Source: Roseovarius gahaiensis (GTDB lineage Bacteria; Pseudomonadota; Alphaproteobacteria; Rhodobacterales; Rhodobacteraceae). Taken from it: a DNA stretch of 64,000 nucleotides. The DNA lies in assembly GCF_011601345.1 (NCBI RefSeq), contig NZ_JAAORB010000007.1, forward strand, positions 1 through 64,000, read 5' to 3'. Position numbers and translations under genes: made by a program. Shown here piece by piece: positions 52,837-63,719 of the stretch (its first letter is position 1; the number at the start of each line of letters is the position of its first letter). Below the pieces are notes generated by a model that saw only the letters and a list, made by a program, of their open reading frames with translations, did not search any database and was not told where the DNA came from.

Positions 52837-54813
52837 ATGCAAGAGATCATGCGCCTGTTCTGTTTTCTCATCGGCCTTGTTGTCGGCGCGGCCCTTGGTC
52901 CCGCCGCGGTGTGGGCTGCTGATCCTGCGCGCATCGCACCGCGCCCGCTGGCCTCGGCGCTGAATGCGATGGAGGCCGGGCGGTGGGACGTGGCCGCCCG
53001 TCTGGCGGCGCGCGATGGCCCGGCGGCCGCAAGCCTGATCGAATGGTATCGCCTCAGCGACGGGCAAGGCACGCCCGAGCAGGTTCTGGCCTTTCTTGGG
53101 GCCCATGATGATTGGCCGGGGTTGGTGTATCTGCGCCGCCAAAGCGAGGAGGCGCTGGCCGAAACCGCGACGGACACACAGATTTTGGCCTTTTTTAATG
53201 GGCAGTTGCCCCAAACCGGCGTCGGCGCCTTGGCACATGCCCGTGCGCTTTTCGCAGCCGATCGTGTGGGCGAGGCCGAGGCGACGCTGGTGCTGGCATG
53301 GCTGACAATGGACCTGTCCAGCGAAGAGCATGACCAGTTCATTGACCGGCACGGCGATCTTTTGGCGCGTCACCACGATACCCGTTTGTCGATGGCCCTG
53401 TGGCGCGGTCTGCGCGATGTGGCGCAGATGTTGCCGCTTGTCGGCGAGGAACGCCGCGCCGTGGCCGAGACCCGCCAAAAGGTCGAGTCAGGCACGTTGT
53501 CGCCCGATGATGTGCCCGAAGATCTGGCGTCGGATCCGCTGGTCGCGCATGCAATCTTTAACCGTCATCTGAAAGACAACAACAGCGATCAGGCCATCAG
53601 CGTGATTCTGGATCAAAGCATCTCGGATGCGGGCTTGGGTGAACCAGACCGTTGGGCAGGTTGGCGGCGTTATCTGGCCCGCGCGAAAATGCGCGAGGGC
53701 GATGCGCAGACCGCTTACGCGCTGGCTGCGCGGCATGGGTTGGTCGATGGATCGTCGTTTGCCGATCTGGAATGGTTGGCGGGGTATCTGGCGCTGACCT
53801 ATCTGGACGAGCCGGAATTGGCGCTTGATCATTTCCAACGCTTTCGAGTTGCTGTCGATACGCCGATTTCATTGGGGCGTGCAGGTTATTGGATTGGGCG
53901 TGCGCAAGAGGCGCTTGGTGATGCCGAGGGGGCGCAGATCGCCTATGCTCAAGGGGCGGCGCATCAAACCAGTTTCTACGGCCTGCTGGCTGCCGAAAGG
54001 GCCGGCTTGCCCTCTGACCCGGATCTGGCGGGAAAAACCCCTGTGCCTGACCCCGATCAGGCGGATTTTCCCCAAAGATCGGTCTACAAAGCTGCCGTTC
54101 TGGCCCTTGCCGCGAACGAGCTGAACCTTGCCGAACGGTTTTTCGTGCAATTGGCTGCGAATCTTGACGCCACAGGGTTGGCGCAACTGGGCCTTTTGTT
54201 GGAGCGGATGGAGCAACCGCACCTGCAAGTCATGATCGGCAAGGCCGGTGCGCGGCGCGGCATTGTCGTGCCCGGCCCTTATTACGCCTTGCATCCGATG
54301 ACAGATATGGACCTGCCCGTGCCGATGGAGCTGGCCTTGGCCATTGCCCGCCGTGAAAGCGAGTTTGATCACCGCGTCGTCAGCGGCGCAGGTGCCATGG
54401 GGTTGATGCAACTGATGCCCGGCACCGCCAGCGATATGGCCCGCACCATCGGTGCATCGGATCATTCGCGCGCGCGGGTGTTCAATGATTGGGCTTACAA
54501 TGTGCAGCTTGGCAGTGCCTATCTGGCCGGTCTGGCCGATCGTTTTGATGGCAATGTCGTGATGATGTCGGCGGGATACAATGCTGGGCCGGGGCGGCCT
54601 GTGCGTTGGATGGAAGACCGTGGCGATCCGCGCGCCGGCGATATGGACGTGGTGGACTGGATTGAACACATCCCCTTCCGCGAAACCCGAAACTACGTGA
54701 TGCGCGTTGCCGAAAGCTTGCCGGTTTACCGCGCGCGGCTTGGCAAGCCGCCGCACCCGGTGCCGTTTTTGCAAGAACTTACCGGTGCCACCCTGCGCCC
54801 GGTGTCGGATTAA
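52837..54813 (+). CDS. slt: Soluble lytic murein transglycosylase
   Basis: 658 residues. A signal peptide (FCFLIGLVVGAALGPAAVWA) leads to a long superhelical, TPR-like U-domain (about 40-470) and a C-terminal SLT catalytic domain (about 490-630) with catalytic Glu in AIARRESEFDHRVVS, GAMGLMQLMPGTASDM and SAGYNAGPGRP. It cleaves glycan strands in the periplasm. A second ATG at 52849 is also possible as start. Its stop overlaps the stop of the convergent EamA gene by four bases. Confidence 0.93.
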   Translation: MQEIMRLFCFLIGLVVGAALGPAAVWAADPARIAPRPLASALNAMEAGRWDVAARLAARDGPAAASLIEWYRLSDGQGTPEQVLAFLGAHDDWPGLVYLRRQSEEALAETATDTQILAFFNGQLPQTGVGALAHARALFAADRVGEAEATLVLAWLTMDLSSEEHDQFIDRHGDLLARHHDTRLSMALWRGLRDVAQMLPLVGEERRAVAETRQKVESGTLSPDDVPEDLASDPLVAHAIFNRHLKDNNSDQAISVILDQSISDAGLGEPDRWAGWRRYLARAKMREGDAQTAYALAARHGLVDGSSFADLEWLAGYLALTYLDEPELALDHFQRFRVAVDTPISLGRAGYWIGRAQEALGDAEGAQIAYAQGAAHQTSFYGLLAAERAGLPSDPDLAGKTPVPDPDQADFPQRSVYKAAVLALAANELNLAERFFVQLAANLDATGLAQLGLLLERMEQPHLQVMIGKAGARRGIVVPGPYYALHPMTDMDLPVPMELALAIARRESEFDHRVVSGAGAMGLMQLMPGTASDMARTIGASDHSRARVFNDWAYNVQLGSAYLAGLADRFDGNVVMMSAGYNAGPGRPVRWMEDRGDPRAGDMDVVDWIEHIPFRETRNYVMRVAESLPVYRARLGKPPHPVPFLQELTGATLRPVSD

Positions 54814-55682
54814 CGCGCTGTTTTTTGGCGTTGCCGCCACAGGGTGAACAGCCCCGCCGCCACGATCAGCGCCGTGCCAAGCGCCACGTTCAGCCGGATG
54901 GTTTCGCCAAACACCATCAGGCCAAGCGCACTGGCAAACGCCAGTTGCAGATAGGCAAAAGGCTGCACGGCGCTCGCCTCGGCCACTTCGTAGCATTTGA
55001 TCAAGGTGAAATGCCCTAACGCGCCGGTCACGCACAGCAATGCCATCCAGCCCCAATCCGGGCCGCTCATCGGCTCCCAGAACCATGTGCCGACGGCAGT
55101 CATCGCCACCGACCCCACGGTGCCTGTCCAGAAAAACGAGGTTGCCGCCGAATCGCGCCGCGCCACATAGCGGGTCAGCAGCCCGTAAAGTGCAAACATC
55201 AGCGCCGCTATCAACGGTACAATCGCCTGCGGCTGGAACACGCCAAAGCCCGGCTCAAGAATGATGATCACCCCGATGAACCCGACGCCAATTGCCGCCC
55301 ACCTGCGCCAGCCTACGCTTTCGCCCAAAACCGGGCCAGACAGGGCAGCGATCAAAAGCGGATAACAGGCAAACACTGCATGGCTTTCGACCAGCCCCAA
55401 CAGGGTAAAGGCAAAGATCATCACGCAGATTTCCGCCACCAGCAACACCGCGCGAAAGCCTTGCACCAAGGGCTGGCTGGTGGCCGACGCCGCGCGCAGC
55501 CCGCCTGCTTTACGCGCGGCCACGGTCATCACGAAGGCGGCAAAGAACCAATAGCGGATCATCACCACCATCAGCACATTGTATTCGCCCGCCAAATGGC
55601 GGCTGATGCCGTCCTGCACGGCGAAAATAAAGGTGGTCGTGACCATCAGCCAAATGCCAAGGCGGGTGTTCTGTTCGGTCAT
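54810..55682 (-). CDS. DMT-superfamily exporter (EamA domains)
   Basis: 290 residues from ATG 55682 with about ten membrane helices in two EamA repeats (FAVQDGISRHLAGEYNVLMV, VMIRYWFFAAFVM, and GALGHFTLIKCYEVAEAS in the second half). It resembles transporters annotated as RhaT/EamA, with unknown metabolite. Its ATG overlaps the mnmD stop (ATGA), so the two are cotranscribed from the mnmD side. Confidence 0.87.
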   Translation of the reverse strand: MTEQNTRLGIWLMVTTTFIFAVQDGISRHLAGEYNVLMVVMIRYWFFAAFVMTVAARKAGGLRAASATSQPLVQGFRAVLLVAEICVMIFAFTLLGLVESHAVFACYPLLIAALSGPVLGESVGWRRWAAIGVGFIGVIIILEPGFGVFQPQAIVPLIAALMFALYGLLTRYVARRDSAATSFFWTGTVGSVAMTAVGTWFWEPMSGPDWGWMALLCVTGALGHFTLIKCYEVAEASAVQPFAYLQLAFASALGLMVFGETIRLNVALGTALIVAAGLFTLWRQRQKTAR

Positions 55683-56353
55683 GCTGTGCCTTTCACCGCG
55701 CGGGTCATGTGGCGTTTGCGGCCATAGCCCGGCGCGCGTGTCACTGTAAACCCGGCGGCCTCCAGCCTGCGGCGCACGAACCCTGCCGCGGTATAAGTGG
55801 CGGCTGTTCCGGTCTGGGCCGTATGCTGCCCGACCACGGCCAGTAACGCGTCTTCCCAAAGCTCGGGGTTTTTGGCCGGGGAAAAGCCATCCAGAAACCA
55901 TGCATCGGCCTGTCCCGCCCAGTCTTGCACTGTCTGGCGCGCATCGCCAACGATCAAGCGAAACTCTAGATCGGGCAGCGATATTTCGGTTGCGCCCGCC
56001 TGCCAATGCGGGGCCAACTGCTCGGCGATCCCGGACAGGTCTGAAAAACGGGCCTGCGCGCGGATCATGTCCGCCGCATCCATCGGAAAGGCTTCGAAAC
56101 TGGTAAACCGCAGCACGCCGGACACGCCGGCCTGCCGCCACGCCTGCACGCAGGCCAGCAGGTTCAGCCCCGTGCCAAACCCCAGTTCGGCCACTTGAAA
56201 CCCGTCGCAAAAACGCGCGGGCAGATCATTGCCTGCCAAAAATACATGACGGGTTTCATTCAGCCCGTTTTCAAGGCTGTAATAGGGATCGTCGAACCGG
56301 GTTGACACCGGCACGTCCCCGTCACGCCATTCAAGTTTCGCGGTCCTTGTCAT
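55679..56353 (-). CDS. mnmD: tRNA 5-methylaminomethyl-2-thiouridine methyltransferase (MnmD / MnmC methylase half)
   Basis: 224 residues. It covers only the methyltransferase half of E. coli MnmC. The fold starts with DPYYSLENGLNETRHVF and shows the SAM motif VAELGFGTGLNLLACV and DAWFLDGFSPAKNPELW. It finishes the 5-methylaminomethyl group on wobble U34 of some tRNAs, working after MnmE-MnmG. The oxidase half is coded by a separate divergent gene 119 bases away. It is followed by an EamA exporter. Confidence 0.9.
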   Translation of the reverse strand: MTRTAKLEWRDGDVPVSTRFDDPYYSLENGLNETRHVFLAGNDLPARFCDGFQVAELGFGTGLNLLACVQAWRQAGVSGVLRFTSFEAFPMDAADMIRAQARFSDLSGIAEQLAPHWQAGATEISLPDLEFRLIVGDARQTVQDWAGQADAWFLDGFSPAKNPELWEDALLAVVGQHTAQTGTAATYTAAGFVRRRLEAAGFTVTRAPGYGRKRHMTRAVKGTA

Positions 56354-56472
56354 ATGTCCCCTGATGGTATCAGATCATGCGCTGGGGCGGCCTTGTGTCG
56401 CCGCGCGCATCCCATGGGCACCGGTCGCGTCCTGTGCCATAACGCCGCCGACAATGCCGGGCAGACAGGGGA

Positions 56473-57510
56473 ATGACAATGGCCGACGTAACCGTTCTGG
56501 GCGCAGGGATATTCGGCTTGTCTATCGCATGGGCCTGTCTGCAACGCGGCGCAAAGGTGCAGGTGATCGACCCGCATGGGCCGGGCGCCGGGGCCTCAGG
56601 CGGGGTTGTGGGGGCATTGGCCCCGCATGTGCCGGAAAACTGGAACGACAAGAAGGCGTTTCAATTCGACAGCCTGATCATGGCCGAAGGGTTCTGGGCC
56701 GAAGTGCAAGAGGTTTCGGGCCTGTCGGCCGGCTATGCGCGCCTTGGCCGCTTGCAACCTGTGCCGGACGATCACGCGCTGGAACTGGCGCGCGTGCGGT
56801 CGGCTTCGGCGTATACGCTGTGGCAGGGGCAGGCTGATTGGCAGGTGATCCGCGCCGATGGGTTGGAATGGGCGCCTGTCACGCCCACTGGCTGGCTGAT
56901 CCGGGATACGCTGACCGCCCGGATGCACCCGCGCCAAGCCTGCGCCGCGCTTGTCGCCGCAATCCGCGCCAAGGGGGGCAAGGTGCTGGCCGACGGCGCG
57001 CAGATCGGTCAAGTTGTTCATGCCACCGGCCTTGCTGGTCTGGACGAACTGACAACCCATCACAGCCGTATCGTGGGCAACGGGGTCAAAGGGCAGGGCG
57101 CGGTTCTGGCCCATGCCGCGCCCAACCTGCCGCAGCTTTTTGCTGATGCCATTCACATCGTCCCGCATCGCGATGGCACCACGGCCATCGGCTCGACCTC
57201 GGAACGCGACTATGACGATCCCACCAGCACCGACGCGCAGCTTGACGATGTCATCGCGCGGGCCCGTGCCGCTGTGCCTGCGCTGCGCGATGCGCCGGTG
57301 ATCGACAGATGGGCCGGGGTGCGGCCGCGCACCCGCTCGCGCGCGCCGATGCTGGGGGCGCATCCGCTGCATGCCGGGGAATTCATTGCCAATGGCGGGT
57401 TCAAGATCGGCTTTGGTATGGCCCCCAAGGTGGCGCAGGTCATGGCCGATCTGGTGCTTGACGGGGCGGACCATATTCCCGCGGCGTTCCGGCCCGAAGC
57501 GTCTTATTAA
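56473..57510 (+). CDS. FAD-dependent oxidoreductase, MnmC oxidase-like (DAO fold)
   Basis: 345 residues; the ATG at 56473 or the one at 56479 may start it. VTVLGAGIFGLSIAWACLQRG is the FAD-binding turn, followed by GPGAGASGGVVGALAPHVPE, a motif found in the oxidase half of MnmC (MnmC1). The C-terminus FIANGGFKIGFGMAPKVAQV closes the FAD site. It probably removes the carboxymethyl group of cmnm5U34 to give the substrate of MnmD. Because the DAO fold is broad, another amine oxidase cannot be excluded, but the divergent pairing with mnmD supports the tRNA role. Confidence 0.85.
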   Translation: MTMADVTVLGAGIFGLSIAWACLQRGAKVQVIDPHGPGAGASGGVVGALAPHVPENWNDKKAFQFDSLIMAEGFWAEVQEVSGLSAGYARLGRLQPVPDDHALELARVRSASAYTLWQGQADWQVIRADGLEWAPVTPTGWLIRDTLTARMHPRQACAALVAAIRAKGGKVLADGAQIGQVVHATGLAGLDELTTHHSRIVGNGVKGQGAVLAHAAPNLPQLFADAIHIVPHRDGTTAIGSTSERDYDDPTSTDAQLDDVIARARAAVPALRDAPVIDRWAGVRPRTRSRAPMLGAHPLHAGEFIANGGFKIGFGMAPKVAQVMADLVLDGADHIPAAFRPEASY

Positions 57511-57558
57511 GCTGTTCAGGGCGCGGGCCGTTTGGCGGGCGCAGGGCTTGTGCGAACC

Positions 57559-58353
57559 TCAGCTTGCTTTGGCGGTCATACACTGCCGCCCGTCCGGGCC
57601 GCGCACCCACGCGGTGCCGTCGGCTTTCCAGCAAAACTCGGCGGTTTCAAAATGCATCAAGGGGGCGGTGGCGCGGAACTGAAAATTGGTCAGGCCACCC
57701 AATTGCCGTTCTGCCAGCAAAATCAAGTGCTGCGCCAACAACGGCCCATGCACGACCAACCCGGCATAGCCTTCGACGTGCTTTGCATACTCAATGTCAT
57801 AGTGGATGCGGTGGCCGTTGAAGGTCAAAGCCGAGTAGCGAAACAGCAAGGTGGTATCAAAGCTGCGCGTTTCGCAAACATCCTCGTCCGTTGCGGCCTG
57901 TGGTGGCGTGGGTTTCGGGGCGTCGGGGGCTGGGTCTTCGCGATACACAAGGTCTTGCGTGTCGGTCAGGCACAACGTGTCTTCTTGCCAGATGTCATGG
58001 CGTAGCGTGACAAAACCCAAAGGCCCGCTTCGGCCCTCTTTTTGCGTGGAATTTTCAATAAACGTCAAACGCTTAGCGGATACTCCCGCAACCAGAGGAT
58101 GGTGAAACTCCATGCCTCCGCCAGCCCACATGCGCCGGGGCAACCCCATGTCAGGTATCACGCCCCCAACCTTGGGATGCCCATCCCGGCCAAGGTTTTC
58201 CGGGCCTTGCGGATCCCAGAAATACAGTTGATGGTAAAACGGCGGCAGCGCATCGCCTTTGATCAGGGTCACATCCTGCCCAAGGCTGGCTTGCATCGCG
58301 CGGGCGCGCATCGGGTCGATGACATCGGTGATGGTTTGGATTGGGTCACTCAT
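57559..58353 (-). CDS. MaoC-like / HTD2-type acyl-CoA hydratase (FAS1-like dehydratase)
   Basis: 264 residues from ATG 58353. Two hot-dog folds are suggested: N-terminal LPPFYHQLYFWDPQGPENLG and MWAGGGMEFHHPLVAG; C-terminal LFRYSALTFNGHRIHYDIEY and GLVVHGPLLAQHL with the Asp/His of the hydratase motif. It resembles itaconyl-CoA or mesaconyl-C4-CoA hydratases, and also the mitochondrial HTD2 dehydratase. The substrate is not certain. It is convergent with the MnmC-like gene and divergent from a small VOC gene. Confidence 0.85.
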   Translation of the reverse strand: MSDPIQTITDVIDPMRARAMQASLGQDVTLIKGDALPPFYHQLYFWDPQGPENLGRDGHPKVGGVIPDMGLPRRMWAGGGMEFHHPLVAGVSAKRLTFIENSTQKEGRSGPLGFVTLRHDIWQEDTLCLTDTQDLVYREDPAPDAPKPTPPQAATDEDVCETRSFDTTLLFRYSALTFNGHRIHYDIEYAKHVEGYAGLVVHGPLLAQHLILLAERQLGGLTNFQFRATAPLMHFETAEFCWKADGTAWVRGPDGRQCMTAKAS

Positions 58354-58396
58354 GATTTGGATCATAAGCCTCTGACAGAACAGGAACAATTGCAAA

Positions 58397-58801
58397 ATGC
58401 AGCCATTGGTTTTCGCACTGGATCATATAGTTTTGACCGTTGGCAGCATCGACGCGACAGTGATTTTCTATCGTGATGTCATGGGCATGACGGCGCAGCA
58501 ATTCACGCCTGCCGATGGGTCCGCCCGTTGGGCGCTGACATTCGGATCGCAGAAAATCAATCTGCATCAGGCCGGGGCCGAGTTTGAACCAAAGGCAGCA
58601 CAGCCCGCGCCGGGAAGTGCTGACCTTTGTTTTTTATCGGACATTCCGCTGTCGGATTGGATTGCGCATTTGCGCGACCATTCTATCGCAGTCGAAGAAG
58701 GCCCGGTTGCCCGGACCGGTGCGACCGGGCCTATCGTGTCCATCTACCTGCGTGATCCTGACGGAAATCTTTTGGAAATATCCAATAAGTCAGAGAGTTA
58801 G
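58397..58801 (+). CDS. VOC-family (glyoxalase-like) protein
   Basis: 134 residues. One vicinal-oxygen-chelate fold: LDHIVLTVGSIDATVIFYRD, LTFGSQKINLHQ, and PIVSIYLRDPDGNLLEISN with a metal-ligand His and Glu. These enzymes bind a divalent metal and act on alpha-keto aldehydes, aromatics or antibiotics; this one is small and unassigned (often labelled glyoxalase/bleomycin-resistance or virulence protein-like). Its stop overlaps the convergent reductase stop by four bases. Confidence 0.88.
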   Translation: MQPLVFALDHIVLTVGSIDATVIFYRDVMGMTAQQFTPADGSARWALTFGSQKINLHQAGAEFEPKAAQPAPGSADLCFLSDIPLSDWIAHLRDHSIAVEEGPVARTGATGPIVSIYLRDPDGNLLEISNKSES

Positions 58802-59337
58802 GCAATCGCCGTGCGCAAGGCGTCCATCTTGCCGGACAGCACTTTCTTGTAGTGGTCGTTGGTCAGCGCGCCATTGTCATCAAACTCGTTTTGCGCGGTG
58901 GCAATACAAAGCATCGGGCCATTCACGATATGGGCTTGCAGCGGGATCAGGCAGCTTATTGTCATGAACTGACCAGTTTCCCCGCCTGTGCGGCCCATAT
59001 TGGCTGACATGACGACGGTTGGCTTGCCCTTGAATGGCATCCCCTCAACCCGGCTGATCCAATCCAGCGCATTTTTAAGAACGCCAGTGATGCCCTTGTT
59101 GTATTCGGGGGATGAAATCACCACTGCGTCAGCATTTTTTATTTGATCTGTCAGTGTCTTAACGTCATCTGGAACGCCTTCTGCCTCCTCTAGATCGCCG
59201 TCATACAGGGGGAAATTCAAATCCGCTTCGATTATCTCGGCTTGGCCAAATGCGGTTTGTGCTTCTTTCAGCAACATCCGGTTATAAGAGCCTTTCCGCA
59301 AAGACCCTGAAATCACCAATAATTTCGGTATCGCCAT
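58798..59337 (-). CDS. NADPH-dependent FMN reductase
   Basis: 179 residues. Flavodoxin-like fold with PKLLVISGSLRKGSYNRMLL (phosphate loop), VVISSPEYNKGITGVLKNAL and MSANMGRTGGETGQF. It belongs to the YieF/chromate-reductase-like group that reduces quinones, azo dyes or metals. The convergent overlap with the VOC gene is probably chance. Upstream (59410-59426) an inverted repeat TGCACA/TGTGCA may be an operator, and a LysR gene lies upstream on the same strand. Confidence 0.9.
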   Translation of the reverse strand: MAIPKLLVISGSLRKGSYNRMLLKEAQTAFGQAEIIEADLNFPLYDGDLEEAEGVPDDVKTLTDQIKNADAVVISSPEYNKGITGVLKNALDWISRVEGMPFKGKPTVVMSANMGRTGGETGQFMTISCLIPLQAHIVNGPMLCIATAQNEFDDNGALTNDHYKKVLSGKMDALRTAIA

Positions 59338-59409
59338 AGCCTGTTCCTTTCGTTTCGAACTGCCTACCCACTATCTGGCACAGGACCGATGTCTTACAAC
59401 CGGATCATA

Positions 59410-59426
59410 TGCACAAAACCTGTGCA
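59410..59426 (-). promoter_or_regulatory. Inverted repeat upstream of the FMN reductase gene
   Basis: TGCACAAAACCTGTGCA has perfect six-base arms around five bases, 73-89 bases before the reductase start and just past the LysR gene. It could be an operator for the reductase, for the LysR protein or for another factor. Confidence 0.35.
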
Positions 59427-59446
59427 CAATGCGGAAAATTGCAAAA

Positions 59447-59474
59447 GCCCCGGTCGCACTGATGCAGCCGGGGC
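59447..59474 (-). terminator. Terminator after the LysR gene
   Basis: On the minus strand GCCCCGG and CCGGGGC pair over a 14-base loop and are followed by TTTT. It starts 30 bases past the LysR stop at 59505. Confidence 0.65.
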
Positions 59475-59504
59475 AGTTGGCCAGTCACTGGTTTAAAGTA
59501 AGCC

Positions 59505-60410
59505 TTACCAGTTGTTCGGCCCCTTTTCGGCAAAGGCATGCACAAGAAAATCAATGAAGGCCCGCACCTTTGGCTGCGTGAACCGGCCCGGCGGATAGAC
59601 GGCATAAATACCTTGGGTTTCGGTTGGCAAATCGGGAATCACATCTTCAACCAGACCATCGGCCATGGCTTGGGCGTAAAGGAAGCTGGGCAAATAAGCG
59701 ATGCCAAGCCCTGAAATCGTGGCGTTCAACAAGGATTGTCCATCGTTCACAGAAAGCCCGCCGGCGGTGCGAATTTGCCGCTTTTCACCGGACGGGGCGG
59801 TCAGTTTCCAAACGGCACCGCCTGATTGGCTGGAATAGTGCAAAAGCTTGTGTTCGTTCAGGTCGTCAATTTTGGCCGGACGTCCGTTGCGTTTCAGATA
59901 CTCGGGGCTGGCGATCATGCGCTTGGTGGTTTCGGTCAGCTTGCGGGCGCGCAGGGTGCTGTCTTCCAACTCGCCAATGCGGATCGCCATGTCGAACCCT
60001 TCTGAAATCAATTCAACGTAACGGTTGTTCAGCACCATGTTGACCGAGATATCCGGGAATTCGTCCAGAAAACCACCCAACACCGGGCTTAGGTGATTTA
60101 CTCCGAAATCCGTGGCCACCGAGATGCGCAGCAGGCCCGACGGGGCCGATTGCATGGAACTGACCAAGGCATCGGCTTCGCCCGCATCATTCAGCACACG
60201 TAGCGCCCTGTCATAGTAGGCAAGGCCGATCTCGGTGGGGCTGACCCGGCGGGTCGTCCGGTTGAGCAGACGTGCGCCCAAACGTGCCTCAAGCGATGAC
60301 ACATGCTTGGACATGGCTGATTTCGAAATCCCCATTTTGCGCGCCGCGTCGGTAAACCCGCCTTGGTCCACAACCGTGGCAAAGGCCTCCATTTCAGTCA
60401 GGCGATCCAT
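59505..60410 (-). CDS. LysR-family transcriptional regulator
   Basis: 301 residues from ATG 60410. An N-terminal winged HTH (MDRLTEMEAFATVVDQGGFT, ARKMGISKSAMSKHVSSLE) is joined to a LysR substrate-binding domain (about 90-300). Its closest look is to the CrgA/AaeR-like subgroup. The gene lies upstream of the NADPH-dependent FMN reductase on the same strand, and its target may be that gene. Effector unknown. It ends at a terminator. Confidence 0.93.
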   Translation of the reverse strand: MDRLTEMEAFATVVDQGGFTDAARKMGISKSAMSKHVSSLEARLGARLLNRTTRRVSPTEIGLAYYDRALRVLNDAGEADALVSSMQSAPSGLLRISVATDFGVNHLSPVLGGFLDEFPDISVNMVLNNRYVELISEGFDMAIRIGELEDSTLRARKLTETTKRMIASPEYLKRNGRPAKIDDLNEHKLLHYSSQSGGAVWKLTAPSGEKRQIRTAGGLSVNDGQSLLNATISGLGIAYLPSFLYAQAMADGLVEDVIPDLPTETQGIYAVYPPGRFTQPKVRAFIDFLVHAFAEKGPNNW

Positions 60411-60571
60411 ACTCGATACCTCTATCCGTTTGTCGAGTATCGTTATCGACCCGAATTCAGGCACAACTGCGGCAACCGCCAGACAATATCTTGGTTTTGT
60501 GACCGATCGTTCGAAACATGGAAACGGCGAAACAACCGTTTCCCAAGTTGCCGAAGGCCGCTGCGTCCGAT

Positions 60572-62647
<2,076 letters not shown>

Positions 62648-62717
62648 TCACCCGAAACGCTGCGTTATGCCGGGCGATCTGCGCATCCATCGAAGACTCG
62701 CGTTTACGCTGGCCCGT

Positions 62718-63584
62718 TCAGCCCGTGGATGCGGCCCAATCCCAATAAAGCTCCATCACCCGCTTGGTGATCGGACCAACCTGATACTGGGTGTCGTCAA
62801 AGGCGGTGACGGGCGTGACCTTCATCATGTTGCCTGACAGGAACACCTCGTCGGCGTCGTGGAAATCCTGAAAGCTCATCACCGTTTCATGCACCGTTAC
62901 ACCATCGGCGCGCAGGTTCGCGATGTGGCGCGCGCGGGTGATGCCCGACAGGAAGGTGCCGTTTGGCACCGGCGTGAACACCTCGCCGTCCTTGACGGCA
63001 AAGACGTTCGCGGTGGCGCTTTCGGCGACGTTGCCAAGCGCATCGGCCACCAGCGCATTGCCAAACCCCTTGGCCTGCGCTTCGGCGATCATGCGGGCAT
63101 TGTTGGGGTAAAGGCAGCCCGCCTTGGCATTGACGACGGCATCTTCCAGCACCGGCCGGCGAAACTGTGTGCGCGTCAGGGTGGTGGAACTGCCTGCCGG
63201 CGCCATCGGCGACGCTTCAAGACAGACGGCAAAGCCTGTTCCGCCCTCGTAGTCCGGCATCACGCCCAACGGCCCGCCGCTGATCGACCAATACATCGGG
63301 CGGATATAAACGGCGGTGTCCGGGCTGTAGGGTTTCAGCCCCTCGCGGATGATTTCAACCATATCCTCTGGCGTGACGGTGGGCTTGATCATCAGCGCCT
63401 TGGCCGAGGCATTGACGCGCGCGCAGTGCTTGTCCAGATCAGGCGTCAGGCCATGGGCATAGCGCGCCCCGTCGAACACCGTTGTGCCAAGCCACGACCC
63501 GTGATCGGCCGCCCGCATCACCGGCAGATCACCGTCATGCCAAGCGCCAGTGAAATAGGTTCTGATCTGTGTCCCGACTGCCAT
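62718..63584 (-). CDS. ilvE: Branched-chain amino acid aminotransferase
   Basis: 288 residues. A PLP fold-type IV transaminase; the catalytic Lys lies in AVNAKAGCLYPNNARM and the PLP region around NVFAVKDGEVFTPVPNGTFLSGITR. The N-terminus AVGTQIRTYFTGAWHDGDLPV and GSWLGTTVFDGARYAHGL fits the IlvE type with broad substrates. It transfers amino groups between glutamate and branched 2-oxo acids; a D-amino acid or aminodeoxychorismate-type activity is a close alternative. Confidence 0.88.
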   Translation of the reverse strand: MAVGTQIRTYFTGAWHDGDLPVMRAADHGSWLGTTVFDGARYAHGLTPDLDKHCARVNASAKALMIKPTVTPEDMVEIIREGLKPYSPDTAVYIRPMYWSISGGPLGVMPDYEGGTGFAVCLEASPMAPAGSSTTLTRTQFRRPVLEDAVVNAKAGCLYPNNARMIAEAQAKGFGNALVADALGNVAESATANVFAVKDGEVFTPVPNGTFLSGITRARHIANLRADGVTVHETVMSFQDFHDADEVFLSGNMMKVTPVTAFDDTQYQVGPITKRVMELYWDWAASTG

Positions 63585-63668
63585 CTTTGGCCTCCTATCT
63601 TTGTGGGCAAGTTAGGCGGGTTGTCCGCAAGGGTCCAGACCGTCTGTGCCTATGTCCGCGACAGAAGC

Positions 63669-63716
63669 GAGGGGCCAGCCCCTCGCGCTCCCCGGGATAT
63701 TTTTGAACAGAAGAAG
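63669..63716. repeat. 3'-UTR repeat element, copy 2
   Basis: GAGGGGC and GCCCCTC (63669-63684) form the hairpin, with the 29-base block at 63688-63716 identical to that at 14905-14933. The last base lies three bases from the stop codon of the next gene, on the minus strand. As in copy 1, a minus-strand transcript reads stop codon, block, then hairpin. Confidence 0.75.
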
Positions 63717-63719
63717 AGA

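Noticed and set aside
53869-55086. A 405-codon open frame antisense to slt and the EamA gene
   Set aside because: Overlaps two real genes on other frames and has no recognisable domain.
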